Source: Macrotrachela quadricornifera
Taxonomy: Eukaryota; Rotifera; Eurotatoria; Philodinida; Philodinidae
Reading direction: 5' to 3'
Assembly: GCA_022393335.1 (NCBI GenBank)
Contig: JAJEKB010001448.1
Span: forward strand, 585,561-649,560
Length of the DNA: 64,000 nucleotides
Made by a program: the position numbers and the translations under genes. This document shows, one piece after another, positions 23,410-36,521 of this stretch. The notes under the pieces are model-generated. The model was not told the DNA's origin and searched no databases. It was given only the letters and a program-made list of their open reading frames with translations. Within the stretch, counting starts at the first letter, position 1. Each line of letters opens with the position of its first letter.

Positions 23410-25733
23410 TTATGAATTAACAAGTGCATTTATATCATTAGTATTTAATTCTCTTGAATAAACTCGAAATTCATCAATAGAACCGTAATAAGCATTCGGA
23501 ACAATTGATTTTGAATTACATGTACCATTAGGAACGCCGGCTTTAATACCTTGAAGTGGATTTCCTAATGTTAATATATTAACATTACCAGAAGCTAAAT
23601 ATGGCATAGGACCTGTTGTATTAACCAATGATCCATTAACATATAATCTATGTCCATTTGTGATTGAATAAGTGCCAACAACGTGCGTCCAAATATTAGT
23701 AGGTAAGACCGGACCTACGATTTCTTTACCTGAACCATTCCAACCAGTTAGAACTATTTGGCCATTGGAAGAAAATCCCACTAAATCAACACACCAACCT
23801 TGTCCATTTGTTTTTGTTGAAAGATGAACAAGAGTTGATCCATTTATTATTGATGGATAAACCCATAGAGCAATGGAATATGATTGATTTGAAATGCCAA
23901 GAAGAACAAATCCATTAATCTATACGAATCATACAGACTTATCGAATAATAAAAAAAATTTTAATATTCTTTTAACCTGATAATAAGATGAATTCGAAAT
24001 AAAATTGATCGCTTGATTAACTCGTCCATCAATGAAGGTTATATTAACGTCTTTTCCCTTTAGACTAAGTGGACCTGAATCATGATATAAACAACCATCG
24101 AATGAATACCAACAGACTAATGTTGCATCATTTAATATTTCACTAGCATTTTTTGTTCGCATCACTAATGATACTTGATCAATATAGCTAAATAAAATAT
24201 ATAATATTCATCAAATGGAAATATGATCTTACCCAGAGAAATAAGAATTGCTATGTTGTGAAGTTTTTCCAATAACAATGGATCCAGATGTACCTTGATA
24301 AGGTTTTGATGGACGATTTCCATCCAATATCCCATTTAGATAAATTTTCTGCGTTGATGATGGATAATCATACACAAAAGCCGCATAATACCAAGTATTT
24401 ATTTGAATTATAGTTGAACCATCTAGATCATCACCCAAAAAACCTAGATGTAACTTCCAATCTCGAATTAGATAATGTAATGATTTATCAGAAACGCGAT
24501 CATGATGTTGACCAAAAAGTCCATGGTCCTGATTCGTTAAATTAGTACAAAAAAACCACATTTCAACTGTAAAACTTCTATAAGTAAGATTTCGATATGA
24601 TGGTACATTAACAAATTGTTGTTCGCTTCGATTAAATGATAGAGCAGAACCATAACCATTTATTCCAGGAGTTTTATAATTAGGAGAAGCAACAGCTACT
24701 CCATCAAAATTTGATAAGCTGTCTAAAGTATTATTATCAAATGACCAAAAACTTGACGAATCAGATATTAATGTTGTTGCTATTGTTGTTGCTGTACCTG
24801 ATATATGTAAAAGCAGTTATTTAGAAATATTTTATAAACATTCATCAAATTTCAGTGAACACAACTGAAATTTTTTCTCCAAATAAAATAAAAAGACTTC
24901 ATCATGTCAGACTAAGAAAACAGACTTCGATAGATCTAAAAGAATAACTTAGTTCAATTCTGATGACATTTCTCTTTGTATATAATACACTAGAATGAGC
25001 TCAGATATTTCCCATAATAATGTCCATATACACTCGAAATGATTAATTAATACCGACCTTATCTTGCGCAATAAAATTAATAAAAATTGAGAAAATAATA
25101 ATTAACTAAAAGTGGTTAACATAACTAATGTAAATGTCTGTACTATTTCTCGTACCTAGTCTAAAATATTTTGTATGCAAACTGAAAGATATCAAAATTA
25201 TTCTTAATTTACCAAGAGTGCTAGTACAGCTACTTTTCCAGTTTGATGTTAGATGACGATCCAAAGAAGATCTTGTAGTTAAAACTTCTTCCGTGCTTGT
25301 CATTATTTTCAATTGCGATGTCTTTTTTTCATCTTTATCAATCGTTGTCACTGTAGAGGAACATGTAACAATAGGTTCTAAATAAAAAAGGCTTTTTTTA
25401 AATCAAATTTTTCAATATTTATTTACCATGACTCTTTCGGTAACAAATAACACTTGCCGAAACATTTCCAGATGATGATCTTATAGAACCTATTTCACAT
25501 AATTCTGAAAACATTGAACAAATGTTTTTATCATTGAAATACACAGCTGTTTGACAGTCATATTCATAAACACATTCCGAAATACATGAGTTAATAGATG
25601 CATCATTTGACCAGGACGCATTACGAATAAAGGCACATGATGAATCAGATTGATAAACTGAATTTTGATGAATTTTAACAATCACAAGAGAATTTATCAA
25701 AGGAAAAAGTAAACAAATTGAAAGAAAATACAT
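23410..25733 (-). CDS. Secreted PAN/Apple-like protein with two LamG-type domains
   Basis: Five exons: 25733-25427, 25377-25213, 24797-24233, 24187-23977 and 23919-23410, giving 585 residues with all phases matching. One intron is only 45 nt. A signal peptide (MYFLSICLLFPLINSLV) is followed by a PAN/Apple-like Cys-rich domain at about 25-100, with six Cys and the string ISECVYEYDCQTAVYF. Next comes a Ser/Thr-rich linker at about 105-165. The first concanavalin-like LamG domain is at about 168-370 (FTVEMWFFCTNLTNQ, WYYAAFVYDYP, KIYLNGILDG). The second is at about 385-583 (TLVCWYSFDG, SIALWVYPSI, HRLYVNGSLV, GSIDEFRVYSRELN). Such modules bind glycans or proteins in the extracellular matrix or mucus. 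No membrane span or catalytic motif is visible. Confidence 0.88.
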
Positions 25734-28700
25734 CTTATCAAAAGAAAATATTCATTCGATTTTACATAAAGCAATAAAATATATAGAAAAAAAAAACTAG
25801 CAAACTTTTTAACATTTCTATCGTTACCGATTGAAGAACCAATTAAAATTAGCTATTTGTTTAAAAAAAATATTTTTCTTCTCAAATAAATAGAAATTAT
25901 GGGCATAATAACAGTCACCTGGGAAAAAGTCTTTCACCGTTTTCTTCTCAATAAATAATATTGATTTTGGATACAATTCACAGTATATAACAAGAGAAGA
26001 ATCAATATTTAATTAAATTTTTTTCAAAAGTATACCTATGTGTTTCAAAACCAATTATATACATAATAAAACAAATGATGATAGTCAAGATGCAAATTTG
26101 CTATAATAATATGTTGACATTATGCACAAACAGAAAGAATTACCAATGAAAACACGAATTCTCTAAAATCTCTTCAAAAAATATTCATCTAAATTTAGAT
26201 ATCCTTGCTTAACAAAACTTGTGTATCAATATCATTATTCATAAATATTTCTGTAATCTCAGCCACGAACAAAAAAGTCAAAGAAATAGACTCAAAAATA
26301 TTTTAGATCGTAAAAATCTGGAGACTTTCGAAAAAGAGTTTTTTCTTTGAAACAAACGGTTTTTCATAGTTTCTACCGCTAAAATCCAATTGATATTGTG
26401 TAACAGTTTCTGAAGAAAAACTAATCGTAATATTCGAGAATGAGATCTCGTTTTTAATAGAAAAATAATCTAATATTTTGAATTACTATGAGATCCTATA
26501 AAGAAATTTTTTTTCTCAAGCTTTTACAAAGAATTAAAGTACCTCCGCTACAACTTTCCCTATAGTCTGAGTATGTCATTGCTGTATGGCTAATGTCTAA
26601 TGCTCAATTTTCAATTTTTCCTGAAAACAGTTTGGAAAGAATTTTGTTATAGAATAAGATTTACAATCTTAAATTTAAAAGGTAACAAATAGATGTGTCA
26701 TTTCTATTTTAAAGTATAGATCGAACAAAGAAAAAAAAACACCAAGAAGCTATCATTCATCAGTACAAAATGTGACAGTTTCATCTACTACTATTAGCCA
26801 TACAATGTGAAGGACTTTTTATTGAAGTTTGCAACTGTCAAAGTATTCTAAATCTAATCAATCAAATGAATAATTTTCGAAGAGTATATAGTAAGTATTT
26901 TTTTTATTGATCTATCAGTGGATATTCATCGTAGTTATGACGGTTTTCAATCCGAGACTCAATTGCCATCTTACTTTATTAGTGACAAACGTAATAAAAA
27001 AAACCGGTTTATGTATCAAATGGTTACAAGGTCAATTACCCAAAGCAAAAGTTAATGAAAGTTCGTACCGATCTATAAACATACTGAATCTATTTATTTC
27101 ATTAGTTAATCGAAATAAGATTTCAATTCGAATTGTTTAACTGATATTCATTTTTATCATCACGTTTTTTATATAACATTTTAGTTCGTGAATTTTGAAA
27201 GTGTTGTGAATAAATACATTACATTGATCATGAATACCACTTCCTAATAATTTGGAGATGGTGAATAGGCATAATCCATTCATTTTTATTAATTTTTTAG
27301 AATTGATCGAACCGAATCTAACAGTTTTACTTATGATTCTTTAAAGTAGAACAAATACGATGTACGGTAATTTATTTGAAATACTAAGAAAAAAATAACA
27401 CAAGTAAATACAAATGATATCGGCAAGACATGAGATGTGATGTTAATGAAGGAAATTCGAACAAAAGAAGGAATTTTCTTGGAGCACAGCATTGCAAGCG
27501 AATAAATCATATACGATGTTCTATAGGAAACGATAGGAATGAGCTCAGGAGAGTAAAGTAATTTTTGAAATAATATTTGACCACGTTATGAGACCGTTCT
27601 CTCGGTTTTTTATCGAATGCAAACAGAGAACGAATTTCAAAGATGAACAGTTGTTTCCTCGGTCACACAATATCCTTGCATGTCTCAATGGCTCTTTCGG
27701 TAGTTTTACAGGTCACGCGTATCTCTCATTAGATCCTGTCGAGTCCTACGCGTATCTGAATCCAAACAAGTATGGATCCTGTTGGGCTCTTAAAATTTTA
27801 TGTTAACCGGGTCCAAGCTCAGGTCTGGAAATTCTTAGACCCGATAGGTTCAACCTCTCATCCACGTATGTTGTCATGCTATGTAAAGATTATGAAAATT
27901 CGTGTATGATCGAATCTATCCGTTAATGCGATGTCAAATATGTGCAGTAGCATCCTCGTTCTGTGCTTCTAAAATAGGCAACACAATGCATAATGATCAT
28001 TTCTATCTGTCACTTTTACAGATAGCGGGAGCAGAACGAAAATTTAATCTAAATACCATCCCTACCTCGACGTAACAACTCGAAGATGATTCAAAGTTAA
28101 GTTTACTGAATAACTTATCTTTTAGTGCTCAAAGTTGAATTTAACTCGATACTATCTTTTTACTTGTAAAAAGATATTTTCTATCATCCAATATTTCTGA
28201 TATATCCCAGCTGCTTTAAGATGTCTTACAATTCCATCAATCCAGCTGCACTTTTTCGAGTTCTTTTTCTGAATAGGGCTTCTGTGTGAGTTATGTGATT
28301 TTTACATCCTTCATCGAGTTGGGTTAACTAGAAAGGTTTCCAGTTTCTTGATCGATATGCGCTGTTCTATATAATTTTCAAGTTTTCCAGATAGATATAG
28401 AGTTCAGTTATGACTGTTGAGTCTTTCGACCAAAAAAGTCAAAAGTCGCCGCTAAAACTTGAACTCGATTGAAAAAGTTGAAAAGCATATTAAAAACTAT
28501 GGTTCGAGTGGGAAGGCCCCAGGTCATATCTGATACTGGTTGACAAACTTAATTTGCAAAGAAAACTGGACGTTGCTTCTGAGTTGAACTAACATTAACC
28601 TACACGTGCTGTCCCTGTTCTTGTCCTCAAGCACTGTCATTGCGTACTACTGAGTATGTCAGAAATTTTTAGCAGTGATCGAATTCCAGAGAAGCGCCAT

Positions 28701-29120
28701 CTTGCGTATCGCGTCCTTCGTATGAGTGTCACGTAAATAGAAGTCTCATACGTGTACTTTAGCGCAAGTCTGAGAACTTTTCATTAGACTCGAGGTAAAT
28801 TAGACATTTTCTGAAGTTCTAAAACTTCCCAATTAGTGTTGGACAGCGACTAGGTAACGCTAATAACTTGTTTTCGATGCTTTTGAGAGTTTATACGTAT
28901 AAAAAGTGAAAAAGAAGAGAAGAAGGGCGCTGCGAAGCCTGTTACTAAGAAGACTATTTATTCTGGATCACTGATTATGTGTATAGGATTGTAAAAAATT
29001 GTTTCTAATGAGATTAATTTGTAACTATAATCAATTAATAAAATATTCTTTTTAATATAAAAATGTTGAAAATAATCTAAAAAAAAAAGATAATAATTAA
29101 TTAAATAAATTAAAATAAAG
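25734..29120. other. Long spacer with a GC-elevated segment of unknown origin
   Basis: The left part is AT-rich and empty. From about 27480 to 28960 the composition is clearly less AT-biased, with words such as CCTACGCGTATC and GCGTATCGCGTCC. No frame longer than about 70 codons is open. It may be decayed mobile sequence. No domain, LTR pair or inverted end could be recognised by eye. Confidence 0.4.
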
Positions 29121-30782
29121 TTATTTATTATTTTGTATAAATGTATTAATAAAATCAGGTGCTCTTGTTAAACCTCCCCCAGCAGCACCATATTGAATAA
29201 AAATATTTTTAAATGGTTGATACCAATGAATTTGTCCATATTGACTAACTTGTCTATTACAACCATAGACAAAAATCGGATGAATTTTACATTGAGGACC
29301 TAAAGTTTTTTTAACAGATTGTACTAAACCATATGCAATTGTTCCATCATAATTAGGTGTATATTGATTAGATATATTTGGTGTTATACAAGCACCTGCT
29401 GTAAATCTCATTAAATATAAATTATAATTTTCATTAAAATTAATTGGTTGTGAAGATAATTTTGTAGCATGATTTGTTCCACCACAAACTAAAACAGGTG
29501 GAAATTTATAATTTTTTGGTAAATAAACATGTGCTAATATTGAAACTCCCCGTGCTGATATAACATCAAATAATCTTTTATTATTTTGTTTATATATTTC
29601 TTGACTTCCTAATGATAATATTAAACGTGAAAATTTAATAAATTTTTTTTCATTATTTGAATTTTTATATAATGCTATTCCTTGATTTTGTTTATCATCA
29701 ATATAAATTGTTTGAAGTGTTCCATCAATAACAGTTCCACCTTGTTTTAAAATAAATTCATTTAAAATTTTCATAAAATTTGGTACTAAAACTCTATCAT
29801 GATTTTTTTCAGCAAACATTAAACCATTTGGTATAAAACCATAACGTTTTAATAAATCATCTTTTGTTAATATATTTAAATATCTTCCTTCTTTATTTAA
29901 ATTATTATTTAATTGTTTTAATTGTTCAATTTCTTCTTGATTTCTTGCAATAATAATTGAACCATATTCTTCTAAAAGAAGTTTATTATTTAATATATGA
30001 TTTAAATCATAAAAAAATTTTTCATTTATAAAACATTGTTTTGCAACATCATTTAAAAGATTTATTCGATTATGAAATATAGTAAATAATTGATATTTTA
30101 TTGAAAGTTTTATTCCTCGATACCAATGTTCAGGATGACGAATCCATTCAATCCAATCTATTGTTCTCCAAGGAAATTCACCTGTTTCTTCAATATTTTT
30201 TAAAGATACATTCATTAATAAAATACGTTTTATTTGATCAATAAGAAATTTAATTGGTTTATAATTTGTTGGTGCTTCGGTTTCAGCATCTTGTTCAAGA
30301 TGCCATGCCGAACCATTAGCTATTGGAATTCTTCGAAAATCATTTAAATAAATTAAATCTTTATTATTTTGTATTAAATGAGCAGCAGTTATTAATGCTG
30401 GGGGTCCTCCAACTATTAATGTATGAATATTTATATCAATTTTTTCATTTTCATATTCAGATAAAGATTTTATTTGTACAGGAGTTTTCAATGAATGTTT
30501 TTCTTTTATTTCATGAAGATTTTTCCCAATTAAAAATTCATATTGAGAAAAATATTTTTTAAATATATTTAATTGTTCAATATCATTTGTTAAAAATGGT
30601 TGATGCATACCAGAAAAAATTTTTTTTTTTTGTTCAACATTTGTATATATACTAAATTCATCATTTTCTTTAATAATATCATCATATCGAGTTTTGATAT
30701 TTTTTATTGTAATTGCTGTTATGCCAAATATTCCAATATAACTTAATCGACGTAACCATAATCGATTTGAACGAGTAACCAT
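29121..30782 (-). CDS. Intronless FAD-dependent oxidoreductase (DAO-like)
   Basis: A single uninterrupted 553-codon frame. Near the N-terminus a hydrophobic stretch (YIGIFGITAITI) could be a membrane anchor or part of an organelle signal. The nucleotide-binding strand-turn-helix reads IHTLIVGGPPALITAAHLI at about 120-138. It keeps the Rossmann hydrophobic pattern, but the usual GxGxxG is replaced by GGPPAL. Further flavoprotein-like features are the AEKNHDRVLVPNFMKILNEF and GGTVIDGTL segments and the C-terminal YGAAGGGLTRAPDFINTF. That C-terminal stretch resembles the FAD-closing motif of amino-acid oxidase/DAO proteins. Substrate unknown. It is unusual here in having no intron, which could reflect retroposition or gene transfer. 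The function is inferred with moderate confidence; the gene itself is certain. Confidence 0.8.
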   Translation of the reverse strand: MVTRSNRLWLRRLSYIGIFGITAITIKNIKTRYDDIIKENDEFSIYTNVEQKKKIFSGMHQPFLTNDIEQLNIFKKYFSQYEFLIGKNLHEIKEKHSLKTPVQIKSLSEYENEKIDINIHTLIVGGPPALITAAHLIQNNKDLIYLNDFRRIPIANGSAWHLEQDAETEAPTNYKPIKFLIDQIKRILLMNVSLKNIEETGEFPWRTIDWIEWIRHPEHWYRGIKLSIKYQLFTIFHNRINLLNDVAKQCFINEKFFYDLNHILNNKLLLEEYGSIIIARNQEEIEQLKQLNNNLNKEGRYLNILTKDDLLKRYGFIPNGLMFAEKNHDRVLVPNFMKILNEFILKQGGTVIDGTLQTIYIDDKQNQGIALYKNSNNEKKFIKFSRLILSLGSQEIYKQNNKRLFDVISARGVSILAHVYLPKNYKFPPVLVCGGTNHATKLSSQPINFNENYNLYLMRFTAGACITPNISNQYTPNYDGTIAYGLVQSVKKTLGPQCKIHPIFVYGCNRQVSQYGQIHWYQPFKNIFIQYGAAGGGLTRAPDFINTFIQNNK

Positions 30783-32784
30783 GAGATTATTTTTATTTGG
30801 AATAAATAACTATTATATTACTTTTAATTTGTATAAAATTAATTTCGTACTTCAATTGAAGATAATGTTAAAGATATAAAATATTTTATCTTTTTTTTTT
30901 CTTTTATATTATATCAAAAAACGAAAAAGAAACATATCTCATTTTACATTTATGTTAACAAATAATTTAAATATTGACATTTTTATCATGGATTATATGT
31001 TATTCGTTGAGACATTTAACTAAATGTTCGAATAAGTTTTAAAATAAATATATATCTTTTTTATGATTGGATAATATTTCGATTATTTTATAGAAGAATT
31101 TATTTTAACAAATATAAAATTATAAAATTTTTATAAGAATTGTTTCGTATGATGATATGTGACGATAACATTAGATCATATTGTCTTCAATGTGTATTCT
31201 TTTTCTTTTACATTCTTTTTTTGTCTCTCTTAACATTTAATCATCAAACACGTGTCTCGTTTGTTTTTTTTATATATATTTGACATTATTCATCTCTATT
31301 TTAAATGAATAAGGAAAATTTCCACTTGTATAAAAAGATAGTTTGAATAGGTTCGTGAAAGTCGAGAAAAGATTGAAGATGAAGTATAATTTGACAACAT
31401 TCTAAAGATAACAACTCATCCATAACTTTACTTTGTTAATAATAATTCTCACATTAAAAAAGAATAATGCATAAACAAACTAGCGTGAGCTAAGACATCG
31501 TTCACTCAATAATCGACAATCACTTAAAGCTTAAAACAAAAATTACTGCTCGTTACATACTCAAACATTTGATTGATTTTTAACAGGCTAAATGACTTAA
31601 TATATTTTTAAAAATACGCTCAATCATCTCAAGTCAGAAAGTATTACAATAATATTACATTTATTAAATTCTATAGATCTCTCATCATCTAATTTTTAAT
31701 TATTCGACTCAATCAAATAAAGTCTAAACGATTATAATGATTTAGAATCATTGTGTCATGTTTTTAGCAAATTTATAACCTCTTTATGTGAAGGAAATGC
31801 ATAAAAAAAACGTTTGATAAATGAATTCATTGAATGTAATCGTATATGAAAAACTAAGATTATTATTTTGAACATTTAATAAACTTGTTTTCTGTATTTC
31901 TTTTATTTATCATATTCGAATTAAAATCTAATACTTGTACGTAACCATTTGCTATAAAGCATCAAACGAATAAAATAAGGATTTTAAATGTACTCCGTCG
32001 ATTTTTGTTTACATACATCGTTTTGTTGACAGTATTATCAAATATTCATACAGCTGTTAACGAACTTATCTTAATGGTACAATAAACAAAGGTATTTACA
32101 CTTCATTTTCAAACTCTTACATGTAAACTTTTTCTAAATATTCATGTACGCTCTCAAATAGCATCATGTGTTTCAAAGTAGAGACCATGATATCTTTATA
32201 ATCTAAAGTACGTTGAAGTCCATAAAAGTACTTCGACATACATGTTACAAACTTACAAAGGTTTTTCTTCAAGTATAACTAAAGACATCTTATTTATACC
32301 CTTTAAAACTTTTATACTACTGGAGAACCATTCAAAGATTTTGATATAAAAAATTCTCTTATTGTAATCAAGAAAAGGCTTTGTAAAACTCGTAAAGGTG
32401 TTAATTATTTGTCAATTGAATATAGAATTATTTTCTCATTACTTTTCATCATTTTTAATTTGTACCCAAGAATATATTCTTCGATGAATATGTTTATAAT
32501 TTTCGTATCTCGATTATTTCAAAATAACATCTTACTAAATTTTAATTGGAGAAAACTATGATAATAGCTGTTCAAATAAGAAATTATATGAAAATAGATG
32601 TATTAAACATATTCATATATACAGGATGCAAGTTGTAAATAATGTATAATTCATTGCATTGTTATATCTCATTCAATCGAAACTAGCTTAGCATTTTTAT
32701 TATTAGAGATTTAAATGTTTAACAAACAGTTCATTTTTTTTCTTTGAAACTACAAAGCAATAAATAAAATACTTTTATAAATTA
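30783..32784. other. AT-rich intergenic stretch
   Basis: No exon, RNA gene or paired repeat seen. The promoter of the flavoprotein gene should lie in its left part and the 3' end of the peptidase gene at its right. Confidence 0.4.
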
Positions 32785-35450
32785 TTAAATAAGAAAAAAA
32801 AATGTAAATAAAATTATTATTAATTGTAGAGTATATTTTAATTTATTCGATGAATTTGATAATTGATAACATTGAGATGGACGAATATGTCCATATTTGT
32901 CTAACCATTTTAATTCTTCACGTATTTTGATTTTTTCATGCCATGGATTATTTTCAATTAAATGACCAACTTTAGGAAAAATCAATAATTTAGTTGGAAC
33001 ATCAAGAGTATAAAGTGCTCTTTCTAAGATATAACTGCCTAAAGCAGGTACACGAATATCACTTCCACCTGTTACTATATGAGTTGGTGTACAAACTTTA
33101 TTCATATGATAAACAGCTGCTTCTTTTAAATATTGATTAGGATTTTCCCATGGATAACCACCTAAAAAATAATGATTAACTAAAGGTAGATCATTCATTC
33201 CCCAATCAGCAACATGCTCAACAGCACCAGCACCAGAAATAGCAGCATTAAATATATTAGTTTGAGTAATTAACCAATTCGTTAAATATCCACCATAACT
33301 ATAACCACCAATAGCTAATTTCATTGGATCAGCAATACCATCTTTAATCAATGCTTCAACACCAAATAATATATCTTTACCTGGTCGAGATACAATTTGA
33401 TGTCTTATATTTTGCAAAAATTCATCACCATATCCTAAAATATAGTTAATTATCAAATCAAAATGACTTTATTCAGTTCTGGTAATACGATCTAAAAATA
33501 GTAACACTTGGCCTGTCTGTATTACATCGAGACATCCTTTTTTATTCAATGATGATACTTGTGATTCTCTAGAAAAGCTATATATGGTTAGAACTAAAAA
33601 ATTCTTATAAATATATATGAAAATGGTAATGTATCAATTGTAATTTATCGAAATAGTTTCGTTACAAACAGTTAAATAAAGACTAGAACTGATCAGTAGC
33701 ACTGACATAATCAATTTATTGTTTCTCAATGCCAACACGAAAATTAGCTGGTGAAATAAATATTTCAAGTAGTATGTAACACATCTTACATGACGATCTC
33801 GGCTGTCTTCTTTGCAAGAAAATTAAAATTGATATGTATCCGTAAAAATCGCTAACATTCACGAATATATATCAGTATTTTTTAAAGAACCTGTAAGTAC
33901 TAAAATTATCCGATTTGTATTTATTGTTTAATTTATTAAAGTCTATCCGTTAGATGGATATACTATCTATAAAACATTGTAATCTATATATTTTTAGTTA
34001 TATAAATAATACCTGTAGAACCTCGATAATTTGGTTGTAAAACAAGCCAACCATGAGTAGCAAACATAACAGCCGAATAATACCAATCAGCATGAAAACT
34101 ATTTAAATCAGCAAGATAAGGTCCACCATGTATAAGAACAAGTAATGATAAATTTTTTTGTTGAAATTTATCTGGTGGATATAAAAGTATACCTTCAATT
34201 AATGTTTGATCATCTTTATTAATCCATTGATATGATATCCCTTTAGGTAAATTTCTTTGAGTAAATAATTGATTATCATATGTTATTTGTTTTGATATAT
34301 TTATATTTTGAATATTATTAACAAAAAAAATTTCTTCAGGTTGATCAAATGATGAATATATAAAAGAAATAATTGATTTATTATTATTATAATAACGTGT
34401 TTGAATAAATTGATATGAACCATATGAATTTGTTTGTTTAATTAATGATGAATTATAAGATAATTGTGTATAGATTTGTACTGTTGTATTTATTTGTCCA
34501 AGAAAAATAATACCATTATCTAATAAATCATATTCATTAATATGACCATTAAATGAATATGCCCAACGTTGTATTAAACTATTTGTTAAATTAAGTAAAT
34601 AAATTCTTCCTTGATAATCTTGATAAGTATTATTAATAGATCCAAATGCATTAATACTAAAAAATATTGAATCATTTTGATAGAATTTTATATTTGTTTC
34701 ATAAGCAGTATTATCTGTTAATTGAATTAATGTTAAATTATTTAAATCAAATGAATATATTTCAAAATCTTTTATATTTTCAAATTTTTGTGATATAGAA
34801 TTTGTTGTAAATATTAATTTATTATTATTATGTGAACATATCATTTGTTCAATTTTTAATGATATATTTATTAATTTTTCTATTTTATAATTTGAAATAT
34901 TTTCAATATTTAAATGAAATATAGTATCACCTCGTTCTAGTTCTCGATATTCAATAACATCATTCCATTCTTTTATATAATCATATTCACTTTGATTTGT
35001 CCATGGTATACGTGTAGAATAATATAATGATGTATTTTTATTTGACCAACATATTGAATGAATTATTTCTTTTCCAATTAATATTGAATATGTTTGTTCT
35101 GTATTAATTGAATAAAAATTAAGATAATATTCATTATTTGTATCATTATCATATAAATAAACAATCCATTGATCATACCATATTGGTTTTATTGCTGGTG
35201 AACAATGATTTGTTAATAATTTTTTTGTATTATTATTATTTATATCTTGTAAATGAAGATGATATTCATTTTTATTTTCATTCCATATATGATTTCTTGT
35301 TTGAATTAATATTAAATTATTATCATATGGACTTAGAATATATGATGTATATTTTGTATAATTAAAAAATTCATCGAATGTTAATTTTGGTTTTAAACAT
35401 GATATTGAATTTAAGAAAAATAAATTAATAAATATATATAATAATAACAT
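32785..35450 (-). CDS. Secreted S9-family prolyl-oligopeptidase-type serine peptidase, probably membrane tethered
   Basis: Two exons, 35450-34013 and 33434-32785, joined by a 578-nt GT-AG intron that splits a Gly codon inside YRGST-G-YGDEF. The product is 695 residues. A signal peptide (MLLLYIFINLFFLNSISCLK) precedes a beta-propeller-like region to about residue 420, with many N-glycosylation sites. The alpha/beta hydrolase domain follows. The nucleophile is Ser at about 525 in GGYSYGG, Asp at about 605 in GGSDIRVP, and His at about 637 in KVGHLIE. This is the order of the S9 family, closest to acylaminoacyl/dipeptidyl peptidase types, which cleave short peptides. The C-terminus ends in a hydrophobic run (LQLIIILFTFFFLI) after an NSSNK region, which suggests a GPI signal or tail anchor. 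All catalytic residues are present. Confidence 0.9.
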
Positions 35451-36521
35451 TAGTTTTATTTTATTTTATAATATTAGAAAAAGAAACTTTCTTTTTTGTC
35501 TTATTTTATACAAAATAAATATTGAAAAGATTAATCTGTGTAGACATTTTTATTGTATGTATGTATAAAAAGAAAAGGATAAATTTAAATATACGATTAA
35601 ATGTCATTTATAATGGATATATTTGTTATAAAAAGTTCAAAAAATAAAATAGTTTGAAATTGATAATACTAAATCAATAATGAGAACATTTGAAATATTA
35701 CTCTTCTTCAAAGAAACTATTTTAAAAAAAAATTAGGTCAAATTTTATATATGTTTTTTTTTAATTGATAAAATTTTGAATAATCAAATTTCATTTATGC
35801 TAAAATGAGAGTTTTTTGATATAAATGGATTCATATTTTCTCATTTTACCTTTTTATAATTGTTCTCTGTAAATTGTATTTTTTTAGGCCTGGCAAATCT
35901 CAAATTGTAACCAGTTTTCAATAAACTTCTACCTGTGATTTATATTTTTTAACCAGAAATTTAGTAAAGTTCTTTGCCAAATCCAATTCAGAAATTTACT
36001 CCGGGATCTAATTCATAAACAAAATGATGCAACATGCTTTGAAATTGTTACAGTCGATTCCATTCCGTGACGAAATATTCGAAAGATCGATATCAGAAAT
36101 TGAGCTACTTGTAAAAATTCTAACAGTGTCACAAATAATGATCTATTGTAACCTATTTTTCTCATCAAATTTCAAAAATTAAGAAAAAATTGAAATCAGA
36201 AATTTAGATTTTCATTTAAAATTATGGAAATTGTTTTATAAAATTCCTCACATCTGTAACCATGGTAATCGACTGTTTTCATCTTATGAATCATACAAAA
36301 TTGATGTATAAAACACTAATGAGACCTAACCATGCGTCTCACAATGATGTTTTTACATCCATCAACATACAGATCGCCGAATAAATGTTTTGCTATCTGT
36401 TGCAATTTAAAAATTCGTTTCGAGGAAAGAATTATTCAAAATCGTCTATATTCTGTACAATTCTTTTCTATTTGAAAATTGCAAAACTGCGGATATTAAT
36501 TTATATGATCGAACACTTTAA
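35451..36521. other. Spacer between the peptidase gene and the piggyBac remnant
   Basis: AT-rich; no gene recognised. It must contain the peptidase promoter at its left side. Confidence 0.4.

Noticed and set aside
25208..25222. Resemblance to the 3' part of a rotifer spliced-leader sequence (ACCAAGAG)
   Set aside because: Only a few bases match and they fall at an ordinary exon 2 donor of the LamG gene.
30323..30562. Plus-strand open frame opposite the flavoprotein
   Set aside because: Antisense shadow of a 553-codon gene.
35138..35365. Plus-strand open frame opposite the peptidase
   Set aside because: Antisense shadow of the propeller-coding exon.
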